DNA of 64,000 bases from Macrocystis pyrifera (GCA_031763025.1 JASSKH010000006.1:4585691-4649690); one strand, 5' to 3'. Counted from the stretch's first letter, positions 10,021 to 23,299 are shown. Notes: generated by a model from the letters alone, not told the origin. Translations and numbers: made by a program.

Positions 10021-12159
10021 GTTAAATGAGTTTAATTTCCTATCGGAGGTAAGACGATGAAAGTGCGGCCAGATACGACGGCATGCCCATGGTCTTACCT
10101 GGAGCCCCATGGTACAACAATCAGCGTTCCATTATTTTTTCTTGATCAATGACCGTTATAGCTTTTAGAGGGTGTTCCCATAGCACACCCCATAGTACCG
10201 GAGGGATGTGACCAATCGAGAGCATTACGGGGAGTATGTGGCGGTGGAACCCATCATCCGTCCGTCGTCCACGACCGCATTTATACCAAAAGTGGTCAAG
10301 TCGAGAGGACGACCGTCTCAGATGTAGTGCCTTAGTGCGGCCAGAGGGACGTAGGAACATAATTGCGGGCTTGCAGCCGCACAATGGTCAAGCAGGGATG
10401 AGTAAGCTACTGGCGATCGAGTTGTTTTATCTTCCAGGGTGAGTAATCAGCTGAGATTACGATGGAGATGGCCCTTGGCGGTCGCAGTACGACAGCTTGC
10501 TACGGCAGGAGGAACTTGGTCGCCGGGTGGGAGACCGCTCTAATCGAAGCGCCATCAGCTTGCCTCCAGGACCAAATGGAGGAGACGTCTGTACACCAGG
10601 TGACTGTTACTGAACAATGCGGGGTGGTGGTGGTACTGGCAGTTATGCTGGCACTGACGATGCCAAACGTTTCATTCTTTTTTCTCTTTGCATTCAGGCC
10701 TCTCTTTCACAATAGAAAATATTGAAATACCAGGCGGTATGCTGACCCCAGAGAAAACAACAACAGTATGCGACTAGAGTTCATAGCTTCAGCCTCGAGA
10801 CTTGAACACACATAAGGATGTGGAATTATATACACAGGAAGTTGAGTAGGACACACCCCATATCACATGAAAAAAAATAAAGCCTGACCCGAAATGAGAA
10901 AAAAAAGATACGCTAAAGTGGTGTCGCACGCTTGCAACGTACACGTGGTATTTGTCGTGCGATTATCTTGCACGCATATGAAAGCTATGCCCTCGCAGCG
11001 GCGGTGACGGCGGAGAGGGAACGGGAAGGCCAGCACAGGCGTTGCTTGCTGAGGGAGTCAATTCGTCGACGGACGACTACAAACCAACTAGTAGTAAGCA
11101 ATAGTCGTGCATGAGAGTCGGCGCAAGGAACAGGCACGTGGGGTAAGGGTGGTGAGGGTTGTACGCTCAACCCCATGGCAAGTTCCAAGTCCGGAACCGC
11201 ACGCCGTGGTGAAAACGCCAGCGGCAAAGGTGCTCGTCTCGACGGACGGTAAAAATTACCACGCCTGTCCGGCGCGGCGAGTGAGCTACGTGCGACGGAG
11301 ATGGGGGAGAGGGAACTCGCCTCTCCGCCGGATTCACTTCCTGGGCGAAACTCGCCACGGTGCCTTAACTCTCAGCGCTGAACCCACACCCGTCGTAGCA
11401 GGTGTAGAGGTGGGGCGAGGGGGGGGGGAGCAAGCGTGCACGATAGGTGAATTCCAAACGGCGACGGAGAGCAAGGGCCCGATGGTGTTGACGCGAACGC
11501 CGACGTTTTCCATGAAGAGGGTAGGGTGGAAATCTCGATTTAGGTGAGCAGCACTAGCAGTAAGATAGTCACCTGCAATCATTTTCGTCGCCGTTTTTGC
11601 GCTCCTTGTAGCAAGCTTTGAGGGTAAATTAGCGGTTTGATTTTACCCCAACCTCTACCTACTTGTTCGTGGTGACTGACGCTGTACACCACCTCTGTGA
11701 GCTTTAAGCCTACCGTTGTGCCTTCTCGTGCCGTGCCAAAGCAGAAGGTATGGTACGGCACGTCGTGCCGTTTATGCTTCAGTAGTACCAGCAATATGGA
11801 TGTAGTTTCTGTTGCACTGCGTGCGGTGTTAAAAGTACTACGACTCTTGTTTTCCCTGCCACCGCCGTCGGCCGGAGTGTGCGTGCTCCTAGAGGTTTCC
11901 ATGCAATTCAGTATCCTACTTTGCCACAACGCTTGCAGTAGTATGAATGTCTTAGGATTAGCGAATAACTATTTTTCAAACTTTCGTGCAGAAGACTTCG
12001 CGGAGGCGACTCTTCGCCATGAAACTTAGCGGTAGTAGAACAGCCTCTACGCCAGTAGGACGGGCGCCAAGACGATGTAGACATAACACTGTAACGGGAC
12101 GGGTGTCGCTATGTTAACACGTGCCGGAGGATAGCTGCAATGGTGCGAAATTGAAGGAG
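10021..12159. other. Unassigned DNA between the two duplicated units
   Basis: No recognisable gene. The part from about 10980 to 11550 is richer in G+C and holds a 146-residue plus-strand frame at 11107-11547 with no known motif. It could be an exon or chance. Confidence 0.35.
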
Positions 12160-14035
12160 AACGATGTCGTCGTGGATATGGAAGCGGTAAAGAACGTCGT
12201 TGTCCCTAGTTCGAGCAACAAGGCCGGCCACCTTGAGGCGTACTGTGAAAACAGCAAGTGAAATCCAGCCCGTTATCATCGTGTTTTAAAGTTTCGGATG
12301 CTCGAGTGAGGGCCTGTACAATTCCGGTAATTTTCTAGCGACAATTAGGCTAAATGACACGTCCTTCGCACGTTCGACGACTCGCGGGTGGTGACGCAGG
12401 CATCACGGCCACATCAACACCAGCGAACCGCTAAGGGCTGTTCGGGCAAAAGGTGCAGCTATCAAGACCAACTGCCGCGGTTTCGTCGGTGGTGGAGGCC
12501 CCACATGTACCACTCGTGGCAAAGGCTTTGCTTAAATCGCTGATGACCTTCAGTTTGAGCCGATAGTGTGCAGAACATCAAGATGCCCGAGATCAGGGGG
12601 GGTAGAGTGCAGCTGTGCTGTCGTCAATGCCAGCCAAGTTTTCGCGCGTTTGCCAGGTGGTATGAGATGGTGGTGGGGGCGTAGAAATACCATCATAATC
12701 ACTTTTGGCAGCAGCACCAAGGTGGAAGGTGTATGAAGTGCTGTGCACCCGACGAATTTCCAGGGACTTTTAAGCATCCGAAGGAGAAGCACGAAAATTA
12801 GAAATTCAGTGGGGAGCGCGAGTTGTATGCGCCCGAGACGAAATGTGTCAGGCGGGCTCAAATTCTAGCTCACGGTGATGGCGCACGTGGAGTGCGGGCG
12901 GCCCGAATAATACTCTTTAGTTCAAGACTTGTGACGTACGATGCGTACAGCACGTGCACTGTCTCAATATGCTTCAGGGATAGATTCGGCCACCGCTTGT
13001 AGGCGACGTTTTCACTCCGTTGATGTTACGAGGATTGTCGTGTTCTTGTGTTGGGCATTCCGTTATTCAACGTATGGTTCACCTGTCTTGATTATTCCAC
13101 AAGATACGTAGCATGCTGTCTTGCAAACTACATCCGACACATACAGGCGGTGCACAGCTTCTGAGAGTGGAATGCGTTTGAGAGATGTGCGAAGAGCTTA
13201 TTGGGTTTATATGTTTCGGGGGGCTGTAGGAGCAGTGAGCGACGAAGAATGTTTCTTCGTGTTGCCCTCAAAGAGGACTCACGAACATAATGGAAATACT
13301 TTTTTGTTTGAGAAACTACTCGATATAGGTGCAAGAGAAGATACGGTGCGCACACCTGTAAGCCCCGTGATGACTTCCCATGGGCACGTTCTTCCACCTG
13401 CACGTAGTTAATGATTATTGACTTCACCCGGTCGGGCTCGCTGCTTACTCACGGTAAGTATGTGCTCGTGGAATTATCGTAGGTAAACTGAACCGGCCGC
13501 TACAGAAAAACATCGTCTGACCTATTGAAAATATATCGAGAGGAAAGGAGCGTATTAAGAAGTGTATATATTAGATGGAGAACATCGAGGCAAACGTACG
13601 CAGCAACTGTGTTGTGGACATGTGTAAACAGACCCAATAGCTGTAGTACTCGTCTTGTCCGCCAGTACCAGTATATATTTAGAGAAAGCGAGTTTGTCTG
13701 TTACATGCCGTAGGCCGTGTGCGTTCGCAGAAAACGAAGTAAAGCTACAAACGAAATAGTCCTGCTCCCAAAACATTACCAAGACCATACCAGCAATCTG
13801 GCAGTGACCAACTCGAGACAACATGTGCAGCGAAACAGGTTTCACGCGTTAGCCCACGATCGTCCACTTCTGTAGATGTCGAAAGTGTGGAAATCGGTCA
13901 GGTACAGCTCAAGCAATCAGTAATACAAAAACAAAACTATAGTTTCAGACAGACAAAGCCTGGACCCACCGCTATACGAAATAATTGTTTTCGCCTATGG
14001 GCACAAAAATTATTTGGTCGCTTTGCTCAAGCAAT
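12160..14035 (+). repeat. Diverged segmental duplication, unit B
   Basis: Partner of 8165-10020, offset by about 3.99-4.02 kb. Matching anchors: GTCGTCGTGGATATGGAAGC (12166), GACCTTCAGTTTGAGCC (12546), AGGCGGGCTCAAATTCTAGC (12850), TATGTTTCGGGGGGCTGTAG (13209) and CTTCTGTAGATGTCGAAAG near 13868. Frequent substitutions and small indels point to an old duplication or two old copies of one long dispersed repeat. Confidence 0.75.
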
Positions 14036-17000
14036 TTGTGTGCGGCTACACTGCGGTCTGTGCGGAATGCGGAACACACTACACACGCACCAAACAAAGC
14101 TCACTTGGGCGAGCAAACTGGCGTATAGGTTAAATTGTCAACACGACGGAAGGAAATGGGGTACGGTGGATGGCATGCGGGAAGGTACTAAAAATCGAGT
14201 ACCTGTCGGGGGGTAAGTAAGCAAAATCGGGTACCCCCGGTGCAAACGTGGCCAACATCGGGTAGTCGCCATCCTTGGCCAAGGAGATGACGCCCTGGGG
14301 CCGTTACGGTCACAGAAATGAAAAGCTGCCAGTTGCGAGGTTTTGGCCGCTAAAGCATCGGGTATACCCGATTTTTGCCGCTTGTCTATAACATGACTGC
14401 TTCCAGTTGATGCCTGCCACTTGTCTAATCGCGGTGTTTTTTGCTGCTCTACATTGTTGTGTGATTGCTGGATTCCTGTGCAGTGCACACTGTGCTTGAT
14501 TGAAGTAACTACTGTTTTTGTTTCATATTGCCTGTATTAGCACTGCCCACACAAATCTTAGACGTGCCGAGACGAAACTAAGACGGGCTGAGACAAATAT
14601 ATGACGTGTCAAGACGAACCTAAGAAGACGTGCAAAAAAAAATGTCGAACGCGCTGAGACGCAATGAACAGATTAATACGAATGGACTTCGTACGTCTTT
14701 ACTCCAACACAAATTGCCTGCAGCCTGTTAATTCCCGCCGTGCTTGATTTTCCAGTTTGATTTACGGCTCGTTTCGTTCGTCTTAGACGATTGGGCCTAC
14801 ACGGTGAGAAAACGAAACAATAGAGCGAATAGCGAACGAAAACCGAACACTAAACACCAAAACACCGAACCCGAAGGATGAAAGTCAAAGCCGGTACAAA
14901 CACTCACGCTATCGGTCGATTATGGTGCATCTGTTTGGGTATGCGCGCCCCCGCACACCAGCGTTAGACATAGAGTGGTTTTTGCGAAAAATACTATCTT
15001 CGTCGTGCTGTCGCTCTCTTCAGAATTTGCTCTCCTCGGTATTTATTATCATATCCTTGTTTTCCATACCTCCCTCGCAATGGCAACTGCGATTTCCGGG
15101 TCACAGAACAGGCGTTTCTCCCCCTCCCAATAACCGTACGTGCCAGCTATATGTATCGCGAGTTGGTATATCTCTATTCCCTCGTCGGCTCGCATCGAAT
15201 TTTGCGTACAGACTACAGGCCCTTTGGGAAATACTGGCATGGAGGTTGATCTGTCATATCCACGAAAATGCTTCCATTTTATTGAAGAATCCACAGAGCG
15301 TGGGAAGCCTTTCTGCCCCCTTCCCCCCCCCACCCCCTGCATGTGTGCACCTTAGACTGGTGCTACGGAGTAAAGGCTTTAGGTGCTACAGTGTTACTGT
15401 AGTTATGGTTGTGCCTGAGGTATATCTTTAGACTACTTTCGTGTCCCTGGTCGTTGTGAGTCCAAAAGGATATGGAGATTCGTTTTTCGTCGGAATCGCG
15501 ATCAAGCCCTAGTACAGCCGAGTGCTAAACTTTCGTCGTTTTCCGAAACAAAAACGAATAGCTGAGAGGTCACCTGCCTGCAGCGGGGCAAACCTGCAGA
15601 ATGACGTTTCCTGGTACGCGCTACACGGAACTACGTAGATATTTTATCAGCGAACAAGTGTCTCCTTGCTAGACGACAGCAACGCTCTCCGCGTTACCTG
15701 CTCGCCACTGCTACTTACCGGACCAGCGCCAACCGTTGCTGTCTTGCGCGTGGGAACGACTTCTTGGTCTTGTGAGCTTGCCACTGCGCAATGGCAGTGG
15801 CTGCGCCCGCCTTATCGCTGTCTCCCCCCTCGGATTCTCCACTGTTGTTTGTTGTTGTCAAACCCATGGCCTGCAGAGTCCTCGCTGTCGTTGCTGCTGC
15901 CGTCCGCATCGCTTTCGAGGGCGCTTTGCAAAGGTGCCCTTGAGCCGTCGGCGTGATTCTCAGCAAGATCGCCTCCCGCCAGCAATTCAGTTTTTATCGA
16001 GACCGCGCCAGGATCACTCGTCTCCTACCTCATGCACCCAGCTGGTGCCGCGTGACGTTGATGCCGTGTTCCGTGCGCGTTCTTTTCAGCGTTGAATGTA
16101 GCGAGTTGATGGTCTGTGTGGTTGGCATGTGTTAATGTGTGTTTTCGAAGGGATTCTTAACGATTTTGGCAGGCACACTGCACCGGGAATACCACTTGCC
16201 CACAGGGACGCAAAACCCCGTGAGTACCCCGATACCCGGTTCCTGTCAACGCAGTCACTCGCAGGCTTAAAAAAAACGCAGGGTCTACGCTCGGACCCTA
16301 CGTGCCAAACGAGTAGGACCTGTCCGAGTATACCTGCCGGGTACTCGGGTGGTCGAAATCAGGGTCCTACCTCTAATCTGCTTTCTTAATATAGAAATTC
16401 GATAAATTATCCCTAAATCGCCACACCCATGCTTGGCCACGGCCAAAAAAGCATTCGCAAAAAAAATAGCAAAAAAACAACGTACTGAAAACTTTAAAGG
16501 ACGCTTTTTTGTTGTATAGCAAGGCTTCTTTGATACAAGGGGACACTGCTTCAATGTCCCCGGATTTAGTCACTACTTGCTGTCGCGTCACGTGGTTGTC
16601 CATTTGCAGTCACGTCACCAGGAACTTGCCGTCACTCGCATCTGAGTGGCAATCAATGGACAAAAGCGCACACATATATAGAGTACGAGTACAATTTCCT
16701 TAACATCATTGTGTGGAGACGCGATCACGTTGGTTGCTCCTTCTCCGGGTGGCGTCATTCCTATCCATGCTGCATCTTCAGCATGTCATGCCGCTCTCGG
16801 ATATGCATACCGGGCTGCTCTGCCTGCTTTGTCAAAATTACCCCCTCGTGGCCAACCTCAAATATTAGCGCTGGGTAAAAAATACTCCACCGTGGCCAAT
16901 CTCATATCCCAGCGAAACGCGGCTGTCCTTTTCTTTCTCGGCCTTGACCTTCTGTCAACGACCAGCGGACTATCCTAATTCGGATGTTTCAATCGTGCCT

Positions 17001-17404
17001 CTTACGCCCGCGTCTTCTCTGCCTCGGCATCCAGCGCAGCTTGGGCTGCACACGTGTTGCTTGCGTTTGAATCCTGCGCTGGTGCTCACGCGCCAAGACT
17101 GCTGGAGTTCGAGCCTCCGCGGCCCCTCGTTCACCTTAGAAAGCTTGTCTTCCTCCACAATTGTTTCTCGTCGAAAAAAGACTCAAACATTCACAAGAAA
17201 GTTGTAAGAGTACTGGGTGATTGCGGGGCAGTCGAGTCAGAAGTTCGGCCGCGAGACCAGCTAGCCCAACAGCATTCTGATTGCCCCAATTTGAAATGCT
17301 CCGGTCATCTCCCCCATTGAAAAGTTTATCTCCGAGCGACAGATCCAGAGGCCGCGGTGGCAAAAGGTCGACGGTCGTCGCATCGAAAATATTCTTGTCA
17401 TCGC
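14036..17404. other. Unassigned DNA with minor repeats
   Basis: Holds a 16-bp perfect palindrome, ATCGGGTATACCCGAT (14357-14372), the 21-bp tandem repeat at 14560-14622 and CGGGTACTCG-type words near 16.2-16.35 kb. The minus strand from about 16.9 to 17.4 kb has scattered protein-like pieces that may belong to the relic at 17405-17640. No confident gene. Confidence 0.35.
14560..14622 (+). repeat. Three 21-bp tandem units
   Basis: AGACGTGCCGAGACGAAACTA is followed by two diverged copies with the same 21-base spacing, each with a GACG-N6-GAGAC/AAGAC core. Confidence 0.75.
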
Positions 17405-17640
17405 TTACAACTTGGCACCTTCTCTTGAAATAGCTTGTCATCCTCGTCCTTAATGAAATGCTCTCTCCCCACTATAGCTCGTTCGAATCCCAACATATGC
17501 ATCAGGTCCTTCTAGAATTCCTTCTGGGCCTTGTTAAGAAGGAGTCGTTGGAGGCTCGCAAGATATTCTTCTAAAAATGCAGGCACTCCCGCTGCAATCA
17601 CCTTCAGCAGGTTGTCACACGCATATACAGTGTCTCCCAC
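17405..17640 (-). pseudogene. Protein-coding relic, unknown family
   Basis: The minus strand reads as a continuous protein-like stretch of about 75 residues, with parts such as VPAFLEEYLASLQRLLLNKA, then an in-frame TAG at 17512-17514, then DLMHMLGFERAIVGREHF and DEDDKLFQEKVPSCKR up to a TGA. It is rich in Leu, Glu and Lys and looks like an amphipathic helical region, unlike the random frames nearby. I do not recognise the family. It could be an old exon or part of a decayed transposon gene. Confidence 0.35.
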
Positions 17641-20600
17641 GCGGACTTAACCCGTGGGTGGGCGGATTTTCACTCATCTTCCTTCGCTGTTCAATACACT
17701 TTGAATGTGGTCACGGTCTCGGCAGATTCATACCATCCATATCTGCATGTCTGCAGTAGCCATGTGGAGGGGGTGGTACCCCCCTTTTGACGCGTCAATA
17801 GTAGCCGTAGTAAAAATGCAACCATACCAGGCGTATTGTACGGGATGGATAAGCTGGTTGAGAGTGCAATGAACAATCGCTACTACTCGTGGGCGATGCT
17901 TTTCATCTTAGATAAAAGGCTGCCTGTCGAGCTCTCGTCGTTTTTAGGTGTTTGTATTTTTGTCTGTTGGGCGCAAAAGTTTACACTATGTCCGGACTTT
18001 GACATCCAAATTGTTGGGGTCTCCGTCGGCCTGAGTTAGGGGCGAAGGCTGTTGAAGGACTTTAACGTATTGTACTCTAGGTCGATGGACTTGACGGTTT
18101 AAGATGTAGCCGACCCTCTTACAGTCATTGGGGCTAGCGCCGTTGTGCTTCTGCGATATTACACCTTTTGGCGTGTTTCGAAAAATGCGTTGGTAAGAGC
18201 TGACTTGGAATTGGTGGCGACGCATTGATGGCGATCTGAACTTAGATTGTTTTGAGTTTTTCTTGTCTCCGGCAAGCATTGTATCGAGTGGTTCACAAAC
18301 TTTCGTCATAGAACCCTTGAACGCCATCACGCCACTTGTTTGTGGTCGATAGGTACCTCAGGCGCAGATCTGTACAGGATCAATTTTTGTTACTTGTGTA
18401 TTATCAGCCGCTCAGAGCCTCTTGGCGGAGGGACGTGGTTTCTTCTGCGGTGCGGTTTTGTAGTACGCACTGCCTTCGGGATGTTGTTACTCCACCTAAA
18501 CACAATATTACACATCTTGCGTCAAGCGAGGCATGAAAGCACGAGGTCGAGTGTCGTCTTCACGGTAGTACAATTAGGGTTATAGACCCGGTACCGTATT
18601 ACAGCACTTCTCGTATATTTTTGCGTGTGGTTGTTGCCCTCAGGCGATCCACCGCACTACTGCGGAAAGACAACCCGCAGCGCCGGAATACAACAGTAGA
18701 CGCACCAATCAATCATATCTCACTGGCTTCGTCCTTGTCATCCACAACGCCCAGGTCTTCCACCATGAAAGCCGCGTAGGCGAACACGCTCATCTGGACA
18801 ACCTGTTGGGCGACGAGACTAACCATAATCGCTAGCATTGGCTGTACGGAAAGGAAGCCATGTATCCGATCGGGAAATGCGTACCAGCCACAGGGGACAG
18901 TGATCCTGAAATCGCGAGCGTGTCGTGCTCGTGAGCCAAGAACGACCCCTGTACGCCGGACGTCAAACCCACAGATAATCTACAGCGTCAGAACAGGACA
19001 CAACACACAGAAGGGAGGGAGCACAGGAATGCTGGTTTAGAAGGAGCCGGCGAACAACAAAATATCGATGAAAACCGGTTCGGCATACGAGCTGGGCAAG
19101 CCATGAACGGTACAATCAATCATGCAGTCGCATCTCGTTGACCCCTACGGATTAGGACTTAAATTAAGGGGCGGTGATCTTGACGTATCAGGGCATGTGT
19201 AAAAATTAATTTATGCATATAAACACTATTGCATGGTAATAATAATTCGACTCAAACTCGACGAGATATCGGCGAAAACTCAAAAACACCAACGTTTTAC
19301 AACTAGAGTCCGTGCGAAACAGTCCTTCCAGATCAAGGCGAGAATTGGTGGAGACGGCATTGGGAATACAGGGAGAAGATCGACATCGAGTATATTGCCC
19401 AATTCGTTGCCCATCACGAAATATGGTCACAAACAATGCTTAACACTTGAATCAAGCGTGACGAGAAAAAACGTTTTTACAGCGATGCCACGCCCTATAT
19501 GAATGACTTCCAATCTGAAATTTTGTCGCCGTATGGGTGACGCCCGTGCCAACTTAAGCCGTTCTCAACTTTCTGAAATTTCTTTGTGTCAAAGGAGTTT
19601 TAGCCGTGTTTCTATATTTGGGTTTGTGTTCGGTCGTGCCTCTCTCTCGAAACAAATGAAGGCCAAAACGATACGTCTCGGTTGGTGCATGGTCAACACC
19701 GCGTCCAAATTTCATTTGCAACTGCGTGAACATGGGTGCTGCATGACCGGCCGCTTGAATCGACAGGGTCTTTGCTTGCTGAGCTCCTAGCTCCGAGCAA
19801 AACATATGAGGGATGCATGTACTAGTGTCCACGAGGTATTTTATTAATAAGACGATGACGCAACCAGTACTCTGCGACACTATCTACAACACACACTGCT
19901 CTAACACTTGCTGGCTAAACTCGTCATGCGCTCTTCTGCCACACATGGCATGTTGCGTGGTTGTACTGCTCTTACGCGGTGAAGTTACAACGGCAGCTGA
20001 CCACCTGCTTTCCTGTGTGCTATTGCTTCTACTGTACTGCTTCTGTTGTCCTGTACCAGGTACGTAGATGCAAGTGCATGAAGGTCCTGCTTTAGTACGA
20101 CAACCGCACAAAAGTGAGGGGCCGCACTCAAAGGTACCCCACTTACTGTAGTGGGACCTACACTGTACACGACAACAGTAGGAAGTACGCACACGGTATG
20201 AAAAATCGCGACCACCTACCAGGAACCTGGTAGATGGCACTCAAAAAAAAAAAAAATGACCTTTTACAGAGCTCTCTTAAGAGATCTAGACGGCGAACAG
20301 TGGGTGTTGTTGGATGCAGTCACGTATCCACCATACTGCAGCGCCATAGGCGGGTGCGTCGTTCTCAACGAATCTTTTAGTTCAAGAAAAAACATTTTTT
20401 TTTCTTTGTGCCAGAAATCGTAGACGCTTTTTCCGATGAAAATCTGCACCCTTGCAATTTGTGGCGGAGGCAAAAACGAATCACTAAAAAAAGCAGGAAG
20501 AGGGTCCGACAGCCGCACGGCAGCCGCAACGCCTAAGCCCCGCCGCTACTTGCTCCGCACATAAATCACCAGGATCATTCCTAACGCTAATCGCAGACCA

Positions 20601-21865
20601 TGGCTGATCGCAAGAAGAGCAGTGGGTATCTGTGTTCTATCCGTCGAGTCAACATATACGATGTACTGCTGTAGCGACGTTGCCGAGCGCTGACAGCAAT
20701 AACTGAAACGCCATGAGTTGCCGGCAGATTCACAACCGAGCGTGCGGATACCTTCCCTGGCACGGACCGTCGCCACCAGCACACCACCACGCGCATGATC
20801 TCCGCGAGCACGTCTGCCCTGGTGGCAGTTCAGTGTCTGGGGGACGATACATTTAAAGAGTTCCTACTACAGCAATACAGCAGTAGTACAACACGAAGGT
20901 CATCCTGTTTTCGGTATTATTCGGTCAATTCATAACCTTCGCCCACGTTTTTTCTCGTTTCTTCTTCCGTCGGAACTCAGATGCGACTTCACATAACAGT
21001 TTTTTTCTCCTTCTACCCCACTGCGGTCCCAGCATCACGTTTTTATCACGAAAATAGTCCAGCCCTATGTTGCCTCGTCGGGTCGAGTCGAGTTGTCTGC
21101 GCCAAGAAACCCCCCTTTCCGCCTTGCGGCGAAACCCAACATTTCAAGGAAAACTTGAGGGCGACTCACCAACCCTCCAACTGTGTAGATGACACGACTT
21201 GAAGAAGCTCCTTGTTTGGTGGTTTTTGATGCCTTCACGTGGATCATAGGTAAATCCCCTCGCAGGCACGCTGGTCGCTTCGAATACGCACCTCAGCTGA
21301 ACGTGAATTTTTTAGCAAGTCATTGGCTAGATGCTTACAGACACATACAATAGTGTACCCTGCCTCTCTGTACGTCTCGCTTATCTCTTTTCGGCATTTT
21401 ACAGGCTGACCAGACAACACCAGCCCTAAAATGCATCCTGCGCTTTCACAGCAGTTTGGAACTCTTCTGCCTCCAGATTTAGCGACAACAGTGTTACTGA
21501 GCCGACAGGGCATTTCCGAAGTTTAACATTATGGAATCGGGTTTCATTTCGTCGACAAAAAAATAGAAAACCAGGCTGAGTCAGCCAACACCAGCTTTTA
21601 CATGTTTGTTCTGCGACTTCGCAACGATTTGGCAACTGAGTTGGCGGCAACAAGCGGCGCACTCGCCGACCTAAAAAAATCTGGAATCCGGTTTGATCTT
21701 GTCGAAAACACCGAGAAAAAAAAATCCGTTGCATTCGTGCCAAATGTTACAACACTAAGTACTGCAGAAGTATTGTCGATGCCGCTGGTATTGAACATTC
21801 CTTGAGGCATGCCCCAACGACCGATACTTTCAATATCGCCCAGCTTTTCTCCTAGACCTCCTTCC
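17641..21865. other. No gene recognised
   Basis: A minus-strand frame of 114 residues at 17986-18330, rich in Lys, Gln and Ser, has the look of coding sequence but no motif I know. A poly(A) run lies at 20244-20257. Nothing else can be supported. Confidence 0.3.
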
Positions 21866-21961
21866 ACCTGCCCCGTCCTTGGGGTAGGTCGAGGTAGTCC
21901 GCCATGATCCTTCGACCTGCCCCGTCCTTGGGGTACGTCGAGGTAGTCCGCCATGATCTGC
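21866..21961 (+). repeat. 49-bp tandem duplication
   Basis: Two head-to-tail units of 49 bp, each starting ACCTGCCCCGTCCTTGGGGT and ending near CCGCCATGATC, with very few differences, so a recent duplication. Confidence 0.9.
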
Positions 21962-22245
21962 AACGGCCTGGCGACAGTTACACGGGCGTCGACACCGAAG
22001 ATCCCAAGGACACCGCGAGTTCGACAGGCAGCTTTTTATGTTCAGTGAAGAGTTCTATAAACGAGTTGTCGCGAGGATCGTTTCCGTTCTGAACGCACTT
22101 ATCTAGCCCCGTAATACGTCTGGCACGGTCAAGGTTTTCACCACGGCTGTATTAGATTAAGTCGAAAGCAGGCACTCATCGCCTCCACGTCCCCACCGCA
22201 GACATGAAATGGTGGGAATCTGCTAAAAATCTCGCGTTAATATTG

Positions 22246-22355
22246 TTTCGGGGGACTGCAGTAAATAAGACCGAATATTGTTACTGTAGTAACAAAAGTT
22301 AAACACTGAAGGTTTTGTGTGTACCGTAGGTCCTATTTAATATGGTCCCCCGTAA
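22246..22355. mobile_element. Short inverted-repeat element (MITE-like), copy 2
   Basis: Left end CGGGGGACTGCAGTAAATAA; right end CCTATTTAATATGGTCCCCCG. The interior shares TATTGTTACTGTAGTAAC and GTTTTGTGTGTACCGTAGG with copy 1. About 110 bp, non-coding. Confidence 0.7.
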
Positions 22356-22461
22356 TGGACAAGTGGCCAAAATAAGGTATATCAGGTGCCTTTGTGGCCA
22401 AAAATAGGATATCTGTGTGTTTCAGTGATAGCTTTGTGGCCAAAAGTAGGATATCTTTTCT
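22356..22461 (+). repeat. Three spaced GTGGCCAAAA-GGATAT motifs
   Basis: GTGGCCAAAATAAGGTATAT, GTGGCCAAAAATAGGATATC and GTGGCCAAAAGTAGGATATC occur in a row at about 30-42-bp spacing. Similar words (CCAAAATCAGGTATA) appear twice near 59370-59412. Confidence 0.65.
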
Positions 22462-22647
22462 CCTTCTCTGAAAACGTTTACACAGCTTCTGTCCCCTCCC
22501 CCCAAGCCAAACGCCACCTCAGCACGACAGTAGTAGCGTTGAGAAAAAGTGCGTTATCCAGGCACAAATGCCTTGCGAGTGGGTGTTGTACTATAAATAC
22601 CATGCCACACCTCTCAATTCTGGCCAGACTGGAGTTCTTAGGTGTTT

Positions 22648-22770
22648 GTGTTATTCACATCAAACCGTTTTTTCTAACCCTCGACATCCAGCACAACCGG
22701 TCAGTGTTCGTGCCGATTCTTCAATCCTAAAGAGATACAAGTTCTGGGGTCACAAAACTATGCCAGAGAT
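22648..22770 (+). repeat. Dispersed repeat shared with 51537-51680
   Basis: Shares in order TTCACATCAAACCG, CTCGACATCCAGCA, GATTCTTCAATCCTA and GGTCACAAAACTA. An A-rich stretch follows in both places. It probably belongs to an unrecognised non-coding element. Confidence 0.6.
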
Positions 22771-22958
22771 ACTACATATTTACCTAAGCAGTACAGCAGT
22801 AAGCAAAGCAGTAGACAATGCACGACATACACAATCTATGAAAGATAGAAAACGAAGAAGAAAAAAAATGAAAGTAAAACAGACAAAACAAAAGGAGAGA
22901 AAGAAATGAAGAAAAAAAAAAGCTGTCGTCCCTCCACCCAGGGGATGCGCTGCTATTT

Positions 22959-23002
22959 CAACATTGACACAAACATGGTCATGTGCTAACATTTCCATAA
23001 CA
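22959..23002 (-). repeat. LTR fragment related to copia #2
   Basis: Contains ATGTGCTAACATTTCCATAA and two more matching bases, identical to the last 22 bases of the copia #2 left LTR (30875-30896). Weaker similarity runs about 20 bases further left. A truncated remnant of the same or a related LTR, only 67 bp from the gypsy element. Confidence 0.6.
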
Positions 23003-23063
23003 TGGCAGACACTTGAAAAAAAGCGTGCTAAAGAGAAGCAGGGTGCACTCCCCCGCCATTCTC

Positions 23064-23068
23064 AGTCC
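23064..23068 (+). repeat. Target-site duplication of gypsy element, left
   Basis: AGTCC directly before the 5' LTR; the same five bases follow the 3' LTR at 28826-28830. Confidence 0.85.
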
Positions 23069-23299
23069 TGTAGCCAAAAGATACCAAGCCGTGGAGGTTT
23101 CAGTGTAATCGCATGTGTGAGTGGAGCAGTGGCCGGGGATCCTGTGTGATGTCCCCTAGCCACCTGGCTCGTGGTCCGATGAGGATCACTCCGTGATAAT
23201 ACAAGCTCTAAGAACAAGACTTACTGAGTGCGAGGCCAGCGAGACTGGTGGAGTCCCTCGCTGGAAGCCCTCTTGCTGATATCATCTGGCAGAGGCCAT
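23069..23299 (+). repeat. 5' LTR of gypsy element
   Basis: 231 bp, starting TGTAGCCAAAAG and ending GGCAGAGGCCAT, matching 28595-28825 base for base as far as I can read. It would supply the promoter and the RNA start. The exact right edge is uncertain by one or two bases because ATA follows in both copies. Confidence 0.95.
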
